NCBI GenBank assembly: GCA_051646185.1
Contig: JBOFCS010000163.1
Span: 1 to 8,309 of the forward strand
Reading direction: 5' to 3'
Length of the DNA stretch: 8,309 bases
Source of the DNA: JBOFCS01 sp051646185
GTDB taxonomy: Bacteria; Actinomycetota; Actinomycetes; Mycobacteriales; Mycobacteriaceae
The notes below the pieces were generated by a model, which was given only the letters and a program-made list of their open reading frames with translations, was not told the origin of the DNA and searched no databases. The stretch's first letter is position 1, and the number at the start of each line of letters is the position of its first letter. The position numbers and the translations under genes were made by a program. This document shows, one piece after another, positions 4,736 through 8,309 of the stretch.

Positions 4736-6023
4736 GAGTAGCCTCCGCATGTGAATTATGGTGTTTAACTGTAGAAAATCTTTCCAGGGCTCTACCGATT
4801 CCAAGAAATGCGGTGTAATTGGCGAGTACTTCAACGCGCCCCGAGGGACAGGCGGTGATAGCTTTCACTGGGTCGGCTTCTAATTCATGCTCAACACCGG
4901 CATAAGTAAGCCGCACTGCAAGATCGGTTCCCCGTTCTCCCGATGCAATAACTTTAACTCCCTCAAAATGCTCAAAGCGAACATCCCACAGCCAAGAAAG
5001 ATCCTCACCATCGGGCACTTGCCCGTTAACGGCGATTACTAGACCATCCGCTGTAGGATCGACCATAGCGAGTGCCTCTTGCCAGCCGGCCGGGTTTTTT
5101 GCAAGTAGCATTCGGACTTGGTGTGGTCCGGCTTGGATAGTGCTGTAGCGTCCGGCGACCTCATCGACAGCAGAGGCGGCATTGACTGCAGTTAACAGGT
5201 TTGCTCCTAATGCAACTGCGGCGGCAACAGCTTGAGCGGCATTGCCCCGGTTAGCCTTTCCCGGAAGGGCTAGAGCCATGGGTATGGTCAACCCCTCCGG
5301 CCCAAAGAGATTGTTCTTATCAAGAGACCAGTGTGGGGTTGGACGTTTAAAATCTGCTCCCGTGCTGTACCAATGAGCCCCCTCGTGGACGATCGGCTCG
5401 CCTGAACGGGGGCAGCTTACTGAGTCATTTGCCCAACCACTGCCAGCAGCTACCCAAATAACATGGGGGTGGTCATAAGCAGCTGAGGTGACTAGCACAT
5501 CATCGCAGTTGGCAATGACCACCGTATGTGGGTGATGGCTTAAACTTTCGCGTAACCGCCGTTCGATCATATTGATTTCACCAACACGATCCAGTTGGTC
5601 ACGGCTCAGATTAAGTAACACGATGGCCGTAGGGTTTACAGCATCGCTGATATGCGGAACATGAAGTTCATCAACTTCAAGGACAGCTAGTGGAGCTGAT
5701 AGCGAATCAGCCAGTGCAGCAACGACACCAGCATCCATATTAGCGCCATCGGCATTTGTTGCTACCTCTGCCACTGTAGCTAAAGCGGCTGCAGTCATTC
5801 GAGTGGTAGTTGATTTTCCGTTAGTACCAGTAATAAGAACTGTTGAGCGGCCCTTGCCGAGCTGAGCCATTAGAGTCGGATCAACTTTTAGTGCAATTAA
5901 GCCACCGATCATTGCGCCTTTACCACGCCCAGCCTTACGTGATGCCCAGGACGCGGTTGCCGCAGCGCGTAAGGCGAGACGCCCGCGAAGCGAGAAGGCT
6001 TTCCGCTGCTCTGTAGTGACCAT
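4728..6023 (-). CDS. murT: Lipid II isoglutaminyl synthase, Mur-ligase subunit MurT
   Basis: MurT is the ATP-using subunit that activates D-Glu of lipid II for amidation with ammonia from GatD. The 431-residue protein has the Mur-ligase P-loop GTNGKSTTT (66-74), VLEVDE (114-119) and NLSRDQLDR (138-146), a KRP segment (226-228), and a C-terminal MurT_C (DUF1727) domain from about 310. Members such as those of Staphylococcus and Streptococcus carry a four-Cys zinc ribbon inserted in the middle domain. Here that stretch reads SCPRSGEP...HWYSTGADF (203-225) with only one Cys (C204), so the ribbon has probably lost its metal. The start is ATG 6023; the upstream ribosome site is weak (GAAG). Its end overlaps gatD by 8 nt. 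eamA ends 65 nt upstream on the same strand, so read-through from eamA is possible. Confidence 0.95.
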   Translation of the reverse strand: MVTTEQRKAFSLRGRLALRAAATASWASRKAGRGKGAMIGGLIALKVDPTLMAQLGKGRSTVLITGTNGKSTTTRMTAAALATVAEVATNADGANMDAGVVAALADSLSAPLAVLEVDELHVPHISDAVNPTAIVLLNLSRDQLDRVGEINMIERRLRESLSHHPHTVVIANCDDVLVTSAAYDHPHVIWVAAGSGWANDSVSCPRSGEPIVHEGAHWYSTGADFKRPTPHWSLDKNNLFGPEGLTIPMALALPGKANRGNAAQAVAAAVALGANLLTAVNAASAVDEVAGRYSTIQAGPHQVRMLLAKNPAGWQEALAMVDPTADGLVIAVNGQVPDGEDLSWLWDVRFEHFEGVKVIASGERGTDLAVRLTYAGVEHELEADPVKAITACPSGRVEVLANYTAFLGIGRALERFSTVKHHNSHAEATHD

Positions 6024-6024
6024 A

Positions 6025-6054
6025 ACTTCGAGTCTGGCATAACTCGATCGAAGT
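6025..6054 (-). promoter_or_regulatory. Inverted repeat abutting the murT start
   Basis: ACTTCGA (6025-6031) and TCGAAGT (6048-6054) form a 7-bp inverted repeat that begins one base upstream of the murT ATG. An alternative pairing TCGAGT/ACTCGA (6028-6033, 6042-6047) shares the same arms with a tighter loop. It could be an operator or a 5' hairpin that limits ribosome access. No protein can be assigned. Confidence 0.35.
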
Positions 6055-6088
6055 AAGGTGTTTGTGGTGTGAATTTTGGTGGGTGTGG

Positions 6089-7027
6089 CTAAACTACGCA
6101 GGCCTGAGCTGGGCTGTTTATGGTTGCAGTGCTCGTACTGTTGCCACGTAGTCGTGCAGCAAGGGTGGGCAGTCCGACCCCCAAGATCACTACTCCGGTA
6201 CCAAGCAGGCCCCAGATATCAGGTTTCTCGCCGAGGAACATCCATGAAGTTCCTATTCCTACAACAGGAACGAGAAGGGAAAATGGGGCAACCTGGCTTG
6301 CTGGATAGCGGCTCATGAGCATAGTCCATAGTCCGGAGCCTGCAATAGTTCCGAATAAAACGATATAAATTAGACTGGCTAGTGCGGCCCATCCGCTAGG
6401 GCTGAAAATTGTTGTTATTGATTCCCAATCTCTTTGTGGTCCTTCAATTAATAAGCTCAAAATCAGCATGGGAATGGGGGGTATGGCTGTCATCCAGAGA
6501 GTGAGTCGTAATGAGTCGGCCCTATCGATAGGTTTAGCTAATCGATTGCCGAGGTTGCCAAAAGCCCAGCCTAGGGCTCCAACTAAGGTAAGTAGTACCG
6601 GGAATATAGTCTTGGCAAGTTGGGCCTGTTCCCAGCCGATGAGAGCTATTCCTGATGTAGCTAAAATGATTCCGAGTATCTGTGGCCCAGATATTTTTTC
6701 GTGTAGTAGTACGCCGCCGAGTAAAACAGTGAAAGGCGCAGAGGTCTGCAACACTAAAGAAGCTAGGCCGGTTGGCATGCCCAGGTGCATGGCCGTAAAA
6801 AGAAAAGCAAACTGAATTATTCCAAAACCTAAGCCGTACAACAGTAACCACCTAGTTGGCACTGTGGGGCGTCGAATAAAAATGACCACCGGTATGGCTA
6901 TAACCAGAAAACGTAAACTCACGAAAAATAAGGGTGGGAAGTGATTAAGCCCAAATCGTAGGGGCAGAAAGTTGAGTCCCCATAGCACTGCGACGGTGAC
7001 GGCTAGTGCTTTGTCTCGTGAGGTCAT
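6089..7027 (-). CDS. eamA: EamA-type DMT family exporter
   Basis: This 312-residue integral membrane protein is of the drug/metabolite transporter family, with two EamA domains and about ten hydrophobic segments. Similarity to E. coli EamA (YdeD), an exporter of O-acetylserine and cysteine, is visible by eye in AVLWGLNF (13-20), FAFLFTAMHLGMPTGLASL and the second-half VAPFSLLVPVVG. The actual substrate here is not known; amino-acid or metabolite export is inferred from the family. The C-terminal tail after about 290 is polar and Ser/Thr-rich. The start is ATG 7027, with no clear ribosome binding site. It is divergent from a LysR gene across 86 nt, a classic exporter-regulator arrangement, so the LysR protein probably controls it. 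murT starts 65 nt downstream. Confidence 0.88.
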   Translation of the reverse strand: MTSRDKALAVTVAVLWGLNFLPLRFGLNHFPPLFFVSLRFLVIAIPVVIFIRRPTVPTRWLLLYGLGFGIIQFAFLFTAMHLGMPTGLASLVLQTSAPFTVLLGGVLLHEKISGPQILGIILATSGIALIGWEQAQLAKTIFPVLLTLVGALGWAFGNLGNRLAKPIDRADSLRLTLWMTAIPPIPMLILSLLIEGPQRDWESITTIFSPSGWAALASLIYIVLFGTIAGSGLWTMLMSRYPASQVAPFSLLVPVVGIGTSWMFLGEKPDIWGLLGTGVVILGVGLPTLAARLRGNSTSTATINSPAQACVV

Positions 7028-7113
7028 AGTAGATATTCTTACTTCGAATAATAATTAGCACAATCGAATATTACTGAATAAATACTTTAGAAAAACTTTA
7101 GTAAAATGATGTA
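7028..7113. promoter_or_regulatory. Divergent eamA/lysR promoter and likely LysR binding region
   Basis: This 86-nt AT-rich gap holds three GAATA words on the plus strand at 7046-7050, 7066-7070 and 7076-7080, spaced 20 and 10 bp, that is on one helix face. The first two extend to TCGAATA. TATTC (7034-7038) pairs with the first GAATA as an inverted repeat with a 7-nt spacer, the dyad style used by LysR proteins. ACTTTAG is repeated at 7084-7090 and 7095-7101. TAAAAT (7102-7107) is 6 nt before the lysR ATG and fits a -10 for a leaderless transcript. Confidence 0.5.
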
Positions 7114-8010
7114 ATGGATGTGACTAGGATGCGTGTGCTGCGAGAATTAGCAGATAGAGGAACTATCGCTGCCACTGCCGCCGCACTTAATCTCACGGCT
7201 TCCGCGGTTTCTCAGCAGCTAAAAATTCTGGCGAAAGAAGCCGGTGTTGCCCTGCTTGAACCAGATGGGCGACGACTTCGCTTAACGGATGCCGGTACCG
7301 CATTAGTGTTGCGATCTGATGAGGTACTTGCTGCGCTAGATAGAGCTCACGCCCAGATGAAAGCTTTTTCTGATAGTCCGCAGGGTCGGGTCCGTGTGGC
7401 ACTATTTCCTTCCGGTGCTGCATTGCTCCTGCCGGGGTTGCTGAGCAGAATGGCCAATTCGGGGGTTCAGCTGGAATGTTCAGATGTGGATCGCCCCCCC
7501 TCAGCTGTGCCGGAGTTATTGGCGGATTTTGATGTCGTTCTCACCCATCGCAGCGAACAGGTCGCACCAATATCCGCACCACGAGTTCTATCCACTGTGC
7601 TGATGCGCGAGCCGATCGATGTGATTTTTCCACAAAACCATCGTTTGGCAGCTCAGGATGTGGTGCAACTTGAAGATCTAGCAGATGAAAATTGGATCAG
7701 TGTTCGCGATGGTTTTCCTGTGGGGGACGTGCTTATTTCGATTGCAGCTATAACTGGGACACAACCTCGAATAATACAGCGTATTAATGAATTTAGAGTT
7801 ATCGAGCAGCTTGTGGCGGCGGGGCACGGGATTGCCCTTATGCCCCGCTATGCGGTAACGCATGCTGGTGTGCGCCGAGTTATTATTTCGGGCGTGCGGG
7901 CAGCTCGACTCTATGAGTTAGCTACCCGCAGGGAATCACGAAAGTTACCAGCGATAGCTGCGGTTTGTTCTGGATTCATTACAGAAGTTGCTGCACTAAA
8001 ACAAGATTAA
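7114..8010 (+). CDS. LysR family transcriptional regulator, likely regulator of eamA
   Basis: This 298-residue protein is a full-length LysR regulator. An N-terminal winged helix-turn-helix (about 1-60: MRVLRELADRGTIAATAAAL, then LTASAVSQQLKILAKE) is followed by a linker helix (about 60-85). The effector-binding domain begins near RVRVALFPSGAALLLP and contains the LVAAGHGIALMPRYAV segment common to its second half. LysR proteins bind DNA as tetramers and respond to a small coinducer, often the substrate of the neighbouring transporter; the coinducer here is unknown. The ATG at 7114 is the only sensible start. It lacks a ribosome binding site but has a TAAAAT 6 nt upstream, so the mRNA may be leaderless. 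The stop shares TTAA (8007-8010) with the convergent gene on the right. Confidence 0.92.
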   Translation: MDVTRMRVLRELADRGTIAATAAALNLTASAVSQQLKILAKEAGVALLEPDGRRLRLTDAGTALVLRSDEVLAALDRAHAQMKAFSDSPQGRVRVALFPSGAALLLPGLLSRMANSGVQLECSDVDRPPSAVPELLADFDVVLTHRSEQVAPISAPRVLSTVLMREPIDVIFPQNHRLAAQDVVQLEDLADENWISVRDGFPVGDVLISIAAITGTQPRIIQRINEFRVIEQLVAAGHGIALMPRYAVTHAGVRRVIISGVRAARLYELATRRESRKLPAIAAVCSGFITEVAALKQD

Positions 8011-8309
8011 GGATTCACCACCTTAGCAGTGCAACTAGGTATAAGAGTTCCGTTAAAGGCTCCAGTCATAAACTCCTCTACCCGTGATCCTTGAAAACGA
8101 AGGTTTTTACCTTCTGGGGTGGGGTTGAAGGCCGCCATCTGTCCAGGAATCGACATATGGCTCGCGGGGCTGGAAAGCTCTACCTTTTTGAAGGTATCGA
8201 GAGCAAGGTAGCCGTTGGGCTGTTCAGAAGGGCAGTAGGCGGATTTAAAATCTTCATACAGTGCGGTACTCATGCAGTCAGCAGCAGATGGCACTTGCGC
8301 CGCTGAGCT
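8007..8309 (-). CDS. C-terminal part of an unrecognised, possibly exported protein (5' end outside window)
   Basis: The minus-strand frame is open from the right edge to a TAA at 8007, giving 100 C-terminal residues. The visible part is mostly polar, has Cys in ADCMS, AYCPS and PSCTA, and no hydrophobic segment long enough for a membrane helix. Several Cys in a short polar tail would suit an exported, disulfide-bonded protein. The ending EEFMTGAFNGTLIPSCT faintly recalls the C-terminus of secretory lipases (an A/G-x-P-x-S-x-C-like end), with the His of SSPASHMS as a possible catalytic residue, but this is too weak to name the protein. A GTG at 8294 lies in frame, but the frame continues upstream of it, so it is probably not the start. 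Confidence 0.6.
   Translation of the reverse strand, partial: SSAAQVPSAADCMSTALYEDFKSAYCPSEQPNGYLALDTFKKVELSSPASHMSIPGQMAAFNPTPEGKNLRFQGSRVEEFMTGAFNGTLIPSCTAKVVNP

Noticed and set aside
4736..4834. Longer gatD start at 4834
   Set aside because: The extension only re-reads murT in another frame, while ATG 4735 has a GGAGG 6 nt upstream and gives a normal-length GatD.
1..8309. Search by eye for CRISPR arrays, tRNA genes, transposase genes and attachment sites
   Set aside because: No regular spaced repeats, cloverleaf-like arms, transposase motifs or flanking duplications were seen.

Overview
The window looks like chromosomal DNA of a Corynebacterium or a close relative (order Mycobacteriales). 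The main reason is gene order. A zinc amidase of the mycobacterial Rv3717 type lies divergent to ybaB-recR, and murT-gatD follows nearby, as in mycobacterial and corynebacterial genomes. Supporting signs are moderate GC content, several GTG/TTG starts, and candidate leaderless starts. Species cannot be fixed from the sequence alone.

Layout. 1-618 (minus) is the N-terminal part of a lipoprotein N-acetylmuramoyl-L-alanine amidase running off the left edge; its open frame is easy to miss because it is incomplete. 766-2253 (plus) is a tight operon: ybaB/ebfC, recR, and a small P-loop kinase-like protein, with a 1-nt gap and then a 4-nt overlap. 2254-2628 is a long, partly very AT-rich gap. 2629-3387 (plus) encodes a secreted protein whose core is an extremely regular Gly-x-x-x repeat, closed by a 14-bp hairpin. 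3475-4014 (plus) is a short DUF3710-family protein. 4016-6023 (minus) is gatD and murT, overlapping by 8 nt. 6089-7027 (minus) is an EamA-type exporter, divergent from a LysR regulator at 7114-8010 (plus). 8007-8309 (minus) is the C-terminal end of an unrecognised, probably exported protein running off the right edge.

How the genes fit together. YbaB and RecR are DNA-maintenance proteins. The amidase cleaves the stem peptide from peptidoglycan, and MurT-GatD amidates the D-Glu of lipid II, so the flanks of the window concern cell-wall metabolism. EamA plus LysR is a typical exporter and regulator pair. The part that does not fit the conserved block is 2254-4014: an AT-rich leader, the glycine-zipper secreted protein and a trimmed DUF3710 paralogue. 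It lies between the recR operon and gatD and is the best candidate for something undescribed.

No tRNA, rRNA, CRISPR array, insertion sequence or attachment site was seen.
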